This document shows, piece by piece, positions 52,388-59,920 of a DNA stretch of 59,920 nucleotides (the first letter of the stretch is position 1; every line of letters starts with the position of its first letter). Below the pieces are notes generated by a model. The model did no database searches, was not told the origin of the DNA, and was given only the letters and a program-made list of their open reading frames with translations. The position numbers were made by a program, and so were the translations under genes. This DNA comes from Holophagales bacterium (GTDB lineage Bacteria; Acidobacteriota; Thermoanaerobaculia; Multivoradales; Multivoraceae), in NCBI GenBank assembly GCA_009845425.1, contig VXZQ01000006.1, positions 337,590-397,509 on the forward strand, given 5' to 3'.

Positions 52388-53779
52388 TCAGGCTCTCGCC
52401 TTCCGGAACCTCCAGCCGTGGAGGATGCGGCCGTAGTGGTTGAAGGCCCGCCGGGCGCCCGGATCGTCGAACGGGTAGTCCGCGCCGAGTTGCCTGGCGG
52501 CGGCCAGACCGGTCACGAAGCAGGTCTCCTGGCTGTTGACCAGGGTGTGCGCTCCGCAGTGCCAGGTCCGCCTCCGGCCCTGAATGAACTGGAACAGAGG
52601 GACGAGAAGGGCGATGTGCCGCACGTCGTGAACGACGTGCTGGAACCACTGCCGGTGGACGATCCTGCCCTCGTCGATCTTGCTGATCGGGTTGTAAGTC
52701 ACCAGACAGGGCTTGTCCGATCCGTGGGCCCACGGCTGCTGGTTGTGCATGATGTAGGTGATCTCGTAGTTGTCCGGCCGGACGCCGTATTGCTCGATGT
52801 GGTTGCTCCGCGTCTCGAGCGGCCTGACCTCGTTGTCGGGAAGAACCGAGGAGTCGCTGTGGACGATCGTGTGATTGTGCAGTTCGCTCTCGTAGCGAAT
52901 TGACGACAGGAGGTAGCGCTCCAGCATCGTCGGGCGGTCGAGCATCATCAGCGTCTGGTTCGCGTTGCAGGCGAAGATGACGTCGTCGAACGTCTCCCGG
53001 ACCCCGTCCTGGTCCTCGACCACAACGCCATTCGACTGCCGGTACACCTTGCGCACCGGACGTCCGAGACAGACCCGGTCCCGGAAGCCCGCCGACAGCG
53101 CCTCGTAGATCCGCCGGGTCCCCTGATCCCAGGTCCTCATGGGCGTGGCGCGCTCGATGTCGAAGAACTCGAGATAACGGGCGAACAGCGCGGCCGGCAT
53201 GTCGAAGACGTTCGTCGCCATCAGGAAGTTGACGAACATCGGTTTCAGAACCTTGTACCGGAAGTCGCCGGACAGGCCGTGCAGATTCAGCACCGTGCCC
53301 ATGCTGATGTAGTTGTAAGGGTTGAGGGCGTTCAGGACTCTGGACCGCGCCCTGGTCAGAAAGGCGAACCGCTTGATTCTCTTCAAGATGCGCTGGAACT
53401 TCTCGATCTCGTCCTGAAGCTCCCGTCGTATGTCCGAATCGAAGTCGTGGGCATAGACGCCGTCGCCGTACCGGACGCTGTAACTGAAACGCGTCTCGAG
53501 CAGTTCGATGCCGAACTGCTCGAGAAGCAGCACCACGTGGTCGTAGACCGAGGGGATGCACGCCGTGACGGAGATGTCGAAGGGGATGGAGCTGCCGTCG
53601 TCCTGCGGCATGTCGGCGGTTACCGCGTTGCCGCCGAGCCGGTCCTGCGCCTCGTACAGGAGGACGTCGAAGCGCTCGGGATTCTGGTTCAGGGCCCAGG
53701 CGGCGCCGAGGCCGGACATGCCTCCGCCGACGATGGCGATGCGTCGCGCCGCTGCCGCCGGGCGAGACGAGGGCGTCAG
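52388..53779 (-). CDS. FAD-dependent oxidoreductase, COG2907-like
   Basis: About 463 residues. The FAD-binding fold begins at the N-terminus (RRIAIVGGGMSGLGAAWAL, then YEAQDRLGGNAVT), and the C-terminus has HTLVNSQETCFVTGLAAARQ. Blocks such as SELHNHTIVHSDSSVLPDNE match COG2907 (predicted NAD/FAD-binding proteins), a relative of phytoene desaturase and amine oxidase folds often found with lipid-modifying enzymes. The only start that keeps the full GxGxxG is CTG 53779, overlapping the P450 stop by 4 bp (CTGA). A CTG start is rare, but translational coupling would help it. Likely acts with the upstream P450 and methyltransferase on a lipid. Confidence 0.78.
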   Translation of the reverse strand: MTPSSRPAAAARRIAIVGGGMSGLGAAWALNQNPERFDVLLYEAQDRLGGNAVTADMPQDDGSSIPFDISVTACIPSVYDHVVLLLEQFGIELLETRFSYSVRYGDGVYAHDFDSDIRRELQDEIEKFQRILKRIKRFAFLTRARSRVLNALNPYNYISMGTVLNLHGLSGDFRYKVLKPMFVNFLMATNVFDMPAALFARYLEFFDIERATPMRTWDQGTRRIYEALSAGFRDRVCLGRPVRKVYRQSNGVVVEDQDGVRETFDDVIFACNANQTLMMLDRPTMLERYLLSSIRYESELHNHTIVHSDSSVLPDNEVRPLETRSNHIEQYGVRPDNYEITYIMHNQQPWAHGSDKPCLVTYNPISKIDEGRIVHRQWFQHVVHDVRHIALLVPLFQFIQGRRRTWHCGAHTLVNSQETCFVTGLAAARQLGADYPFDDPGARRAFNHYGRILHGWRFRKARA

Positions 53780-55800
53780 GCGGGTACTTCCCGAAGTTGC
53801 TCGACGATCCGGAACTTCAGCTTCGCGCGAGGCTTCATGTTCGGGATGGGACTGAACTGAAGCCTGTAGTCCTTGGGAACGACTTCGAATCTGAAGTGGC
53901 GGGCGATCATCAGGACGTTGACCGCCAGTTGCAGCTCCGTCTGCCGGAAGCCGAGACACCTGTGGGTGCCCAGGCCGTAGGGCGCGTAACCGGGGCTGCG
54001 GTGCTCCGCCCGATCCGGCAGGTAGCGGTCGATGTCGAAGGAGTGAGGATCCGGGAAGACCTCCTCCATGTAGTGCGGCGCGGTCGAGGCGATGAAGAGC
54101 CTTGAACCGACCGGGATCTCGTAGCCCTCGATCACGCACGCGTTCATCACGTTCCGGATGGCCATTGGGACGACCGGGTACATCCTGAGCGTTTCCATGA
54201 GGAACCGGTGCGTGACGTCGATCGTGGAGGGGTTGATCGCCTCACCGTCCGGGTCGCCGTTCTCGAAGAGTGCGTCGGCTTCGGCGCGGATCCGCTCCCG
54301 CAGGTCCGGCTGCGTCGCCATGCCGTAGAGCGCGAAGCTGACGGCGTCGCCCACGTAGACGCTGGCAACCAGCGCCGCGGAGAGCTGGAAGCGCAGCATG
54401 GTCTCCGGCACGAACTGCGGGTCGCTCGCGTGGAGCCCGAGCCAGTCGTCCGCGAGATCGCGCGGCTGGTCGATCCGCTGGGCCGGAGTATGTGAAGTCT
54501 GGATGCGTTCCAGGAGCCTGTCGACGGTCCTGGCCTTGCGCTTCATGCCGGGCGTCTTCATCATCATCTTGGGCAGGGCCCGCATGATGTGAACGGCCAG
54601 GGCGCGCTCCTTGTAGGAGACGAGGTCGTCGATGAGATCCTGCGAATCCACTCCGACGAAGAGGGGGGAGAGGTGTGCGTTGATCAGGAGACGGCACGAC
54701 CGGGCCGGTATGAGATCACCAACCTCCCAGTTCGCAAGATACGTTCGGATATAGCCGTAGAGTTGATCGAGTTGTCCGGCGAGCCTGCCGCGGGAGAATC
54801 CGGGCGACATGGCCTTGCGGAGTCGGAAATGATCCGCGCCGTCCAGGGAAGGCAGGACACCGGACGCGCCGTAGATCTTCTCGAAGTCGTTGAAGTAGTC
54901 CTTCGTTCTCAGGTACGTGCGCCCGCGCTTGTTGACCCACTGATTCACCTCGGTTCCCGCCAGGCAGATCATGCGCTCGCCGATGGGTGGGCGGAGCTCG
55001 AAGACAGGCCCGAACTCCTGGGCAAGACTGGCGAAGAGGGCGGGAACGTTGCCGTTGCGGGCGTACGGGTTGCGCAGCAGCTTCCGGAATGGGATGCTCG
55101 GCATCTTCTTCGTCAGAGCGGAGTGCCTGCGGATCGGCTCCGCGATGTTCTGGGCGACCGCCTCGGCGATGGAACGCCCGATCAGGTCCATCTTGCAGAC
55201 CAGCTCGATCCGTTCCTCGACCTCTTCGTCGATCTGGAAGATGAAGCGCAGAACGTCGCAGGCGTTGACGATGGAGAGGACGATGATGTCTCGCGGATCG
55301 GGGATTTCGTCGTTGAAGATGACGTCGGCGATCCGGTCCCGAATGAACTGGCTCACCGTGCCTTCTTCGGATTGGCCGTGCGCGTCCGCCTGCCAGCCGG
55401 TTCGCGGAAGGGTCCAGAAGTCGCCGTCGTGGTGCTGGAGGATGTTCCGCTCCACCAGGCGGTCGAGGGTGAGGTCGATAACGGCTTCGGCCTGTGGCGC
55501 GAGCCGTTCGATCCAGTAGCGGGCCGTCCGCTGGTCCGGCGCCTGGGCCAGCTCCCCGAGAATCGGATCGAGAGCCGGGTCCCCGGTCTCCGTCGCGTCG
55601 ACGAGATAGAGAGCTTCCGGGTCCGTGTCGATGCGCGACTGCAGGGAGAGCTCGGCAAGGACGGCGCCGGCAACGGCGCAGTGCAAGTGCCATCCGGGGA
55701 CCTGATGGAAGTAGCCGTTCTCCTCGTTGAGGAGCATCAGGATCAACTCGTCCGTGAGAGTCAGCCCCTGGCTCGCCGAAGTTACGGGGGTGGGAGTCAT
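53776..55800 (-). CDS. GOLPH3 (GPP34)-cytochrome P450 fusion
   Basis: 674 residues, far longer than a bacterial P450 (about 400-460). Residues about 12-215 form a GPP34/GOLPH3-like domain (LTLTDELILMLLNEENGYFH, HCAVAGAVLAELSLQSRID), a fold that binds phosphoinositides or other acidic lipids in eukaryotes. Residues about 225-674 are the P450: the I-helix region ASVYVGDAVSFALYG lacks the usual A/GGx(D/E)T(T/S), the ExxR motif is Glu536-Arg539 (METLRMYPVVP), and the haem-ligand Cys615 lies in YGLGTHRCLGF. There is no break between the parts, and both halves are intact. No reductase domain is present. It overlaps the flavoprotein gene downstream. Confidence 0.85.
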   Translation of the reverse strand: MTPTPVTSASQGLTLTDELILMLLNEENGYFHQVPGWHLHCAVAGAVLAELSLQSRIDTDPEALYLVDATETGDPALDPILGELAQAPDQRTARYWIERLAPQAEAVIDLTLDRLVERNILQHHDGDFWTLPRTGWQADAHGQSEEGTVSQFIRDRIADVIFNDEIPDPRDIIVLSIVNACDVLRFIFQIDEEVEERIELVCKMDLIGRSIAEAVAQNIAEPIRRHSALTKKMPSIPFRKLLRNPYARNGNVPALFASLAQEFGPVFELRPPIGERMICLAGTEVNQWVNKRGRTYLRTKDYFNDFEKIYGASGVLPSLDGADHFRLRKAMSPGFSRGRLAGQLDQLYGYIRTYLANWEVGDLIPARSCRLLINAHLSPLFVGVDSQDLIDDLVSYKERALAVHIMRALPKMMMKTPGMKRKARTVDRLLERIQTSHTPAQRIDQPRDLADDWLGLHASDPQFVPETMLRFQLSAALVASVYVGDAVSFALYGMATQPDLRERIRAEADALFENGDPDGEAINPSTIDVTHRFLMETLRMYPVVPMAIRNVMNACVIEGYEIPVGSRLFIASTAPHYMEEVFPDPHSFDIDRYLPDRAEHRSPGYAPYGLGTHRCLGFRQTELQLAVNVLMIARHFRFEVVPKDYRLQFSPIPNMKPRAKLKFRIVEQLREVPA

Positions 55801-55826
55801 GAGTGCATCTTACCGGGCCTTGATTC

Positions 55827-56867
55827 TCAGGTCCGAAGGGGTTTGCGGGCCAGGAAACAGTACAGCGGCGTGAAGACGCCGGTCTTGCCGCCCGCGACGT
55901 AAGCCTCCGCGGTTCGATCAAGGAGCCGAACCACCTCCGACGAGCCGTTCGGAAGGAGCCGCAGTACCTCGGCCAACTTCGACCCCGCGATGAACGCCTT
56001 GCGGCCCCAGGGAAGCCTGCGCACCGCGTTCCCCAACGTCCCGTGGCGACTCTCCATGGGCTGATACCAGGGTGTGGAGGGTCCTTCCCGGACGTCCCAA
56101 TCGCTCCCCTCGATGACCTGGAATCCCGCCCTTTCGAGAGCGTCATTCACTTCCCCGAACGTGGCGATATCGTGGAGCGCAATACCTTGCATGAGGTTCC
56201 GCTTGATGGTCCGGTGCCGGCCGTTCCGCGGATCGAACCGGTCCGTGAGGCACATTTCCTGACCCCAGAACATGGCGCCCGGCTTCAGCACGCGGAATAT
56301 CTCCGCAAAAGCGCGTTGCTTGTTCTGCGCGTGGCACGTTGACTCTATGGCGTAACCCCCGTCGAAGCTGTCGGCCTCGATGGCGCTCATGTCCTCGAAG
56401 CTGCACTTCCTGAAGTCGGCCATTTGCTCCAGCCCCGCCTCGGCGTTCAACCTCTTCGCTTCCGCCAGCTGGATCTCATTGATGTTGATTCCCACGACCC
56501 TGACGCCTGCTTCACGGACGACGCGGCGCATGGGGCCGCCGATTCCGCAACCGACGTCGACCACCTTCATGCCCTGTTGCAAGTCCAACCTGGAGATCAT
56601 GGCCCGCTGGTGCCGGACCTTGGACTCCTCCAGGCTTTCGTCAGGCGTGAGGGGCGCAAAGTGCAGGGATTCGCCCCAGCCAAACACCATGAAGCCATTG
56701 CAAAGCTCGTAGTAGTCCCTTACCGTTTCCGTGTGGTCGTAGGCGCCCGCGCCCGGAGTCTCCGGTGCAGCGCGGTCAAGCCAGCCGTTGAAGCGACGGA
56801 CCCGATGCGCGACGCCCAATCCCGCGTGCGCATCTCTCAGCGCTTTCGACAGTCTTCCCAGTCGCAT
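55827..56867 (-). CDS. sterol C24-methyltransferase-like SAM methyltransferase
   Basis: 346 residues from ATG 56867, 17 bp after the RND gene stop. The order of motifs follows sterol methyltransferases (SMT/Erg6): DYYELCNGFMVFGWGESLHF (substrate region I), ESKVRHQRAMISRLDLQQGM and the SAM motif KVVDVGCGIGGPMRRVVRE. GININEIQLAEAKRLN and DGGYAIESTCHA follow. Erg6 has YEYGWGxSFHF at the same place. Bacterial SMTs are known from uncultured bacteria, so this is plausible outside eukaryotes. Other family 11 methyltransferases (tocopherol, cyclopropane) are possible but match less well. The C-terminal part (WYQPMESRHGTLGN) resembles the usual SMT tail. Confidence 0.8.
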   Translation of the reverse strand: MRLGRLSKALRDAHAGLGVAHRVRRFNGWLDRAAPETPGAGAYDHTETVRDYYELCNGFMVFGWGESLHFAPLTPDESLEESKVRHQRAMISRLDLQQGMKVVDVGCGIGGPMRRVVREAGVRVVGININEIQLAEAKRLNAEAGLEQMADFRKCSFEDMSAIEADSFDGGYAIESTCHAQNKQRAFAEIFRVLKPGAMFWGQEMCLTDRFDPRNGRHRTIKRNLMQGIALHDIATFGEVNDALERAGFQVIEGSDWDVREGPSTPWYQPMESRHGTLGNAVRRLPWGRKAFIAGSKLAEVLRLLPNGSSEVVRLLDRTAEAYVAGGKTGVFTPLYCFLARKPLRT

Positions 56868-56884
56868 TAGCGCGCGTTCATCGG

Positions 56885-59800
56885 CTATCGCGTTGCCGCA
56901 GCCGGCGCGCCCTGTCCGGCGCCCGCAAGTGAAGGATGCCGCGTCGGCGCGAAGCGCGGATGCAACGTACATAGCGCCGGAACGACCATCATGAGGATGG
57001 CCGTGAGAAAGAGAATGCCGCAACCGAGGGACGCGGCAAACGGAATCAGGAACTGGGCTTGAATGGCGCGCTCCAGGATCAGCGGCGTGAAGCCCAGGAA
57101 CGTGGTCAGGGATGTGAGCATGATCGGACGGAAACGCCCCTTGGCGCCTTCGACTATCGCGGTTCTCAGCGGGTTGCCTTCCCGGAGTTTCTGATCGATG
57201 AAGTCGATCATGACCAGGGAGTCGTTCACCACGACCCCGCTTAGACCGAAGATCCCCATGAAAGACACGGCACTCAGGGCTACTCCCAGGATCCAGTGGC
57301 CCAGGATCACGCCGATGAACCCGAAGGGGATGACGGCCATGATGATGAAAGGCCTGGTGTATGAACGGAGTGGGATGGCGAGGAGCGCAAAGATCATGAT
57401 CAGGGCGACCGCGAACCCCCGGTAAAGGGCGTCGATGGACTCGAGTTGTTGCTGCTGTTCTCCACCAAACGTGTAGGTCAGATCCGGATGCGCCGCGGTC
57501 AGGTCCGCGAGGATCGAATTGGCCAGGATCTCGTTGGCTTCGTTGCCGGAGATCACCGAGGCATCCACGTCGGCGGTGACGGTGACGACGCGCTGGCCGT
57601 CCCTGCGCCGGAGGGCGGACGGCGAGACGCCCATGCCCAGCGAGGCCACACTCATGATCGGCACCTCGTCCCCGCCGGGAGTACGGAGCAGGTAGCCCTC
57701 GATATCGGTAAGCGAACTTCGCTGTTCCGGGGGCAGCCGGACAAGAACTCGTACCTCTTCCCGGCCGCGCTGCACCCGGACGGCGTCCGCGCCGAAGAAC
57801 GCGGCTCTCGCCTGTCCGGCCAACTCTTGCACGGTGAGACCGAGGGTCCGCGCCTCGGGCCGCAACTCCAGCCGAACTTCCGGGATGCCCGGGGCGTGAT
57901 CCGACCGTATGTCGTAGACGCCTCCCACGCCGCGGAGTCCCTCGACCACCGAGTCGGCGATCCGGGCGAGGCGCTCCGGGTCCGGATGGGACAGTACGGC
58001 CTCGACCGGGTTCCCCAGGGTGAAGATCTCGCCGCTGAAGGTGAGGCCGCGCACGTGGGGCAGCACACCCACTTCCTCCCGCCACGCCTGCACGACTTCT
58101 CCGGTGGAGATCCGTCTCTGCTGCGCGCCGAGAAGTTTGAACTCGATGGTGGCGATGTTGGCCTGTGGATTGACGGTGGGCTGCGGGTTGAGCCCGCCCT
58201 CGACTCTCGATCCCAGTCCGACGGTCACCGTGACGCCACTCAGCAGCGGTGGCGCGTCCGCAGGCCGGCTGCTCGAGAGTCGTTCGATGGCCCGGCGGCC
58301 TGCGGCCTCCAGCTCCCGCGCCACTTCGTACGTTCTCGGAGCCGTGGTCCCATCGGGCATCTCCAGCCCGACCGTCGCGAAATCACCCTCCACGTCGTCG
58401 GCCAGCGTGGTGGGGACGATTCCGGCGGGAACCAGGGAGATGCTCAGCACGAGCATTCCAACGGCCCCCGACATCGTCACGCCGGGCCGGTTCGTGGCAA
58501 ACCGGAGGGCCCGGTCCAGGGGCCCCTGGACGAACCGCTGCAACTGGACGTCGACACGACTCTGGAGTCCCGAGAAGAACCGGTCGAAGGCATTGCGCGG
58601 CACCCACTCCGGACCGGGCAGGTGGGACAGGTGGTTGGGCAGGACGAACAGCGATTCCACCAGCGATATCAGCAGCATGGCGATGATGATGATCGGCAGG
58701 GCCTGCCATACGTCACCGATGCCCCCCGGGATGAACAGCAACGGGACGAAGGCCACCGCCGAGGTCAGGACCGCGAAGGTCAAGGGCGCCTTGATCCGCC
58801 GGACCCCGCGTATGGCGGCCGCCATCCCGGGGGTTCCCCGATTGCGTTCGGACTGAATGCACTCGGCCACCACGATGGCGTCGTCAACGACGATCCCGAT
58901 AGCGAGGACGAAGGAGAAGAGGCTGATCGTGTTGATCGCCACGTCGAGCGCCATCATGACGGCGAGGGCGCCCACACCCGAAACGACGAGGCCCACGGCA
59001 ACCCATAGGGCGAGCCGAACCTGGAGAAACAGGCTGAGTGCGACGATCACCAGCAACAAACCCAGAATCCCGTTCTTCAGAAGAAGATCGGCACGTTCCT
59101 CGTAGGCCTGGGATTCGTCGTTCCAGATGGTGATGCCCACACCGTCCGGCAAAGCGGGGATCACCTCGTTCGCCAGGTGCTCGCGGACCGTCGTGGCCAC
59201 ATCCATCACCTGCTCGCCACCGGCCCGATAGACCTCCACGAAGGCGGCGGGCCGGTTCTGGTAGCGGACAATGAGGTCTGTTTCTTCGAACCCGTCGCGG
59301 ACCTCGGCGATGTCGCCGAGTCGCACGAGCGTGCCGTCGCGGCCGCTGAGAAGGACGATCTCCTCGAAGTCCTGCTGGTTGTAGTTCTGCCCGAGGGTCC
59401 TGACTCGAACCTGGGTTTCCCGGGTATTGATGCTGCCGGCCGACAAGTCGAGCGAACTGCGGCGGATCGCGCCGGCAACGTCGTCAAGCGTGAGTCCCAG
59501 GGCACTCAGCCGGTGAAGCGGCACCTCGATGGAGATCTCGTAGTCCCGGACCCCGCTGACCTCGACCTGGGAGACGGAGGGCAGGGTCGTGAGATCGTCC
59601 TCCACCCGGTGCGCCAGTTCCTTCAGCGAGCGCTCGGAGACATCGCCATGGACGATGAGCCGAATCATGCTGAAGCGGTTGTCCATCTCCCGGAAAGTGG
59701 GGCGTTCGGCGCCGGCCGGGAAGGAATGGATGCGATTGACGGCGGATTCCATATCGTCCAGGGCCCGATTCATGTCCGTACCGGAGTCCATCTGGACCCG

Positions 59801-59920
59801 CACCGAGGCGATGCCCGGAGCCGCCAGGGATTTGACCGCCTTCACGTCATCGAGCCCGCTGACCTGGTCCTCGATCTTGACGACGATCGACTCCTCGATC
59901 TCCTCCGGCGTGGCGCCGGG
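56885..59920 (-). CDS. RND-family efflux pump, inner-membrane subunit, 5' end outside window
   Basis: At least 1011 residues are visible; the frame is open to the right edge, so the N-terminus (including TM1) is missing. HAE-1/AcrB type: PGATPEEIEESIVVKIEDQV, the periplasmic porter part, TM helices at GILGLLLVIVALSLFL and the proton-relay pair in LAIGIVVDDAIVVAE. Also MGIFGLSGVVVNDSLVMIDF and FRPIMLTSLTTFLGFTPLIL. No MFP or TolC gene is in the window. First visible gene of the minus-strand run with the methyltransferase, P450 and flavoprotein; it may export or move their lipid product. Bacterial sterol transport is known to include an RND-type protein (BstA), but this one looks like a regular HAE-1 pump. 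Confidence 0.88.
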   Translation of the reverse strand, partial: PGATPEEIEESIVVKIEDQVSGLDDVKAVKSLAAPGIASVRVQMDSGTDMNRALDDMESAVNRIHSFPAGAERPTFREMDNRFSMIRLIVHGDVSERSLKELAHRVEDDLTTLPSVSQVEVSGVRDYEISIEVPLHRLSALGLTLDDVAGAIRRSSLDLSAGSINTRETQVRVRTLGQNYNQQDFEEIVLLSGRDGTLVRLGDIAEVRDGFEETDLIVRYQNRPAAFVEVYRAGGEQVMDVATTVREHLANEVIPALPDGVGITIWNDESQAYEERADLLLKNGILGLLLVIVALSLFLQVRLALWVAVGLVVSGVGALAVMMALDVAINTISLFSFVLAIGIVVDDAIVVAECIQSERNRGTPGMAAAIRGVRRIKAPLTFAVLTSAVAFVPLLFIPGGIGDVWQALPIIIIAMLLISLVESLFVLPNHLSHLPGPEWVPRNAFDRFFSGLQSRVDVQLQRFVQGPLDRALRFATNRPGVTMSGAVGMLVLSISLVPAGIVPTTLADDVEGDFATVGLEMPDGTTAPRTYEVARELEAAGRRAIERLSSSRPADAPPLLSGVTVTVGLGSRVEGGLNPQPTVNPQANIATIEFKLLGAQQRRISTGEVVQAWREEVGVLPHVRGLTFSGEIFTLGNPVEAVLSHPDPERLARIADSVVEGLRGVGGVYDIRSDHAPGIPEVRLELRPEARTLGLTVQELAGQARAAFFGADAVRVQRGREEVRVLVRLPPEQRSSLTDIEGYLLRTPGGDEVPIMSVASLGMGVSPSALRRRDGQRVVTVTADVDASVISGNEANEILANSILADLTAAHPDLTYTFGGEQQQQLESIDALYRGFAVALIMIFALLAIPLRSYTRPFIIMAVIPFGFIGVILGHWILGVALSAVSFMGIFGLSGVVVNDSLVMIDFIDQKLREGNPLRTAIVEGAKGRFRPIMLTSLTTFLGFTPLILERAIQAQFLIPFAASLGCGILFLTAILMMVVPALCTLHPRFAPTRHPSLAGAGQGAPAAATR

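Overview
This is a high-GC, gene-dense window (no gap over 300 bp) from a free-living or host-associated heterotroph. The mix of families fits an uncultured Acidobacteriota-like lineage: DUF1592/DUF1552 pairs, DUF6152, tannase-like esterases, several PQQ-type propeller proteins, FGly sulfatases, Amidohydrolase_2 and Amidohydrolase_3 enzymes, and long ankyrin and TPR proteins. There is no rRNA or tRNA gene to confirm this, so the assignment is inference. I see no CRISPR array, prophage, insertion sequence or tRNA.

Layout. 1-3.7 kb: a TPR protein cut by the left edge, a START-like lipid-binding protein and a FabF-type ketosynthase. 3.8-9.3 kb: a PQQ dehydrogenase, three related secreted proteins of unknown function and a DUF6152 protein. 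9.4-15.2 kb, minus strand: a five-gene run with a formyl-CoA transferase-like protein, a 2-hydroxyacyl-CoA lyase/oxalyl-CoA decarboxylase-like enzyme, a metallo-beta-lactamase hydrolase, a cytochrome c lipoprotein and a PepSY membrane protein. 15.4-19.5 kb: a GMC (cholesterol-oxidase-like) oxidase, a patatin and a membrane protein. 19.6-25.3 kb: a second PQQ dehydrogenase, two amidohydrolases, a Rieske protein and a DoxX-like protein. 25.4-26.9 kb: a BamB-like propeller. 26.9-31.5 kb: paired acyl-CoA dehydrogenases, a MaoC protein and a tannase. 31.5-38 kb: a 17-repeat ankyrin protein facing away from a sulfatase / PhyH dioxygenase / D-aminoacylase operon. 38-45.5 kb: DUF1684, then DUF1592-DUF1552-ankyrin-NIPSNAP-like. 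45.6-50 kb: an Ada-like methyltransferase, a lower-GC pair (PLP decarboxylase and thioesterase) and a second sulfatase.

The two most notable items are at the right end. At 50038-51177 one gene is interrupted by an in-frame TGA exactly where a thioredoxin-type CxxC would have its first Cys (W-TGA-P-Y-C). A perfect hairpin with a G-containing loop starts 14 nt downstream. I read it as a selenoprotein, a Sec-redoxin fused to a DsbD-alpha-like domain. At 51.3-59.9 kb a Rieske oxygenase resembling KshA/cholesterol 7-desaturases faces a minus-strand operon of an RND pump, a sterol C24-methyltransferase-like enzyme, a GOLPH3(GPP34)-cytochrome P450 fusion and a COG2907-like flavoprotein. Together these look like a bacterial sterol- or isoprenoid-lipid-tailoring cluster with an unusual membrane-recruited P450. 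The cholesterol-oxidase-like GMC gene and the steroid-type acyl-CoA dehydrogenase pair elsewhere in the window are compatible with a sterol or steroid lifestyle but do not prove it.

Regulatory signals are sparse. A GCTAnnnT-like element recurs just upstream of many operon heads, in several cases only 8-11 nt from the start codon, which suggests -10 boxes and some leaderless mRNAs.
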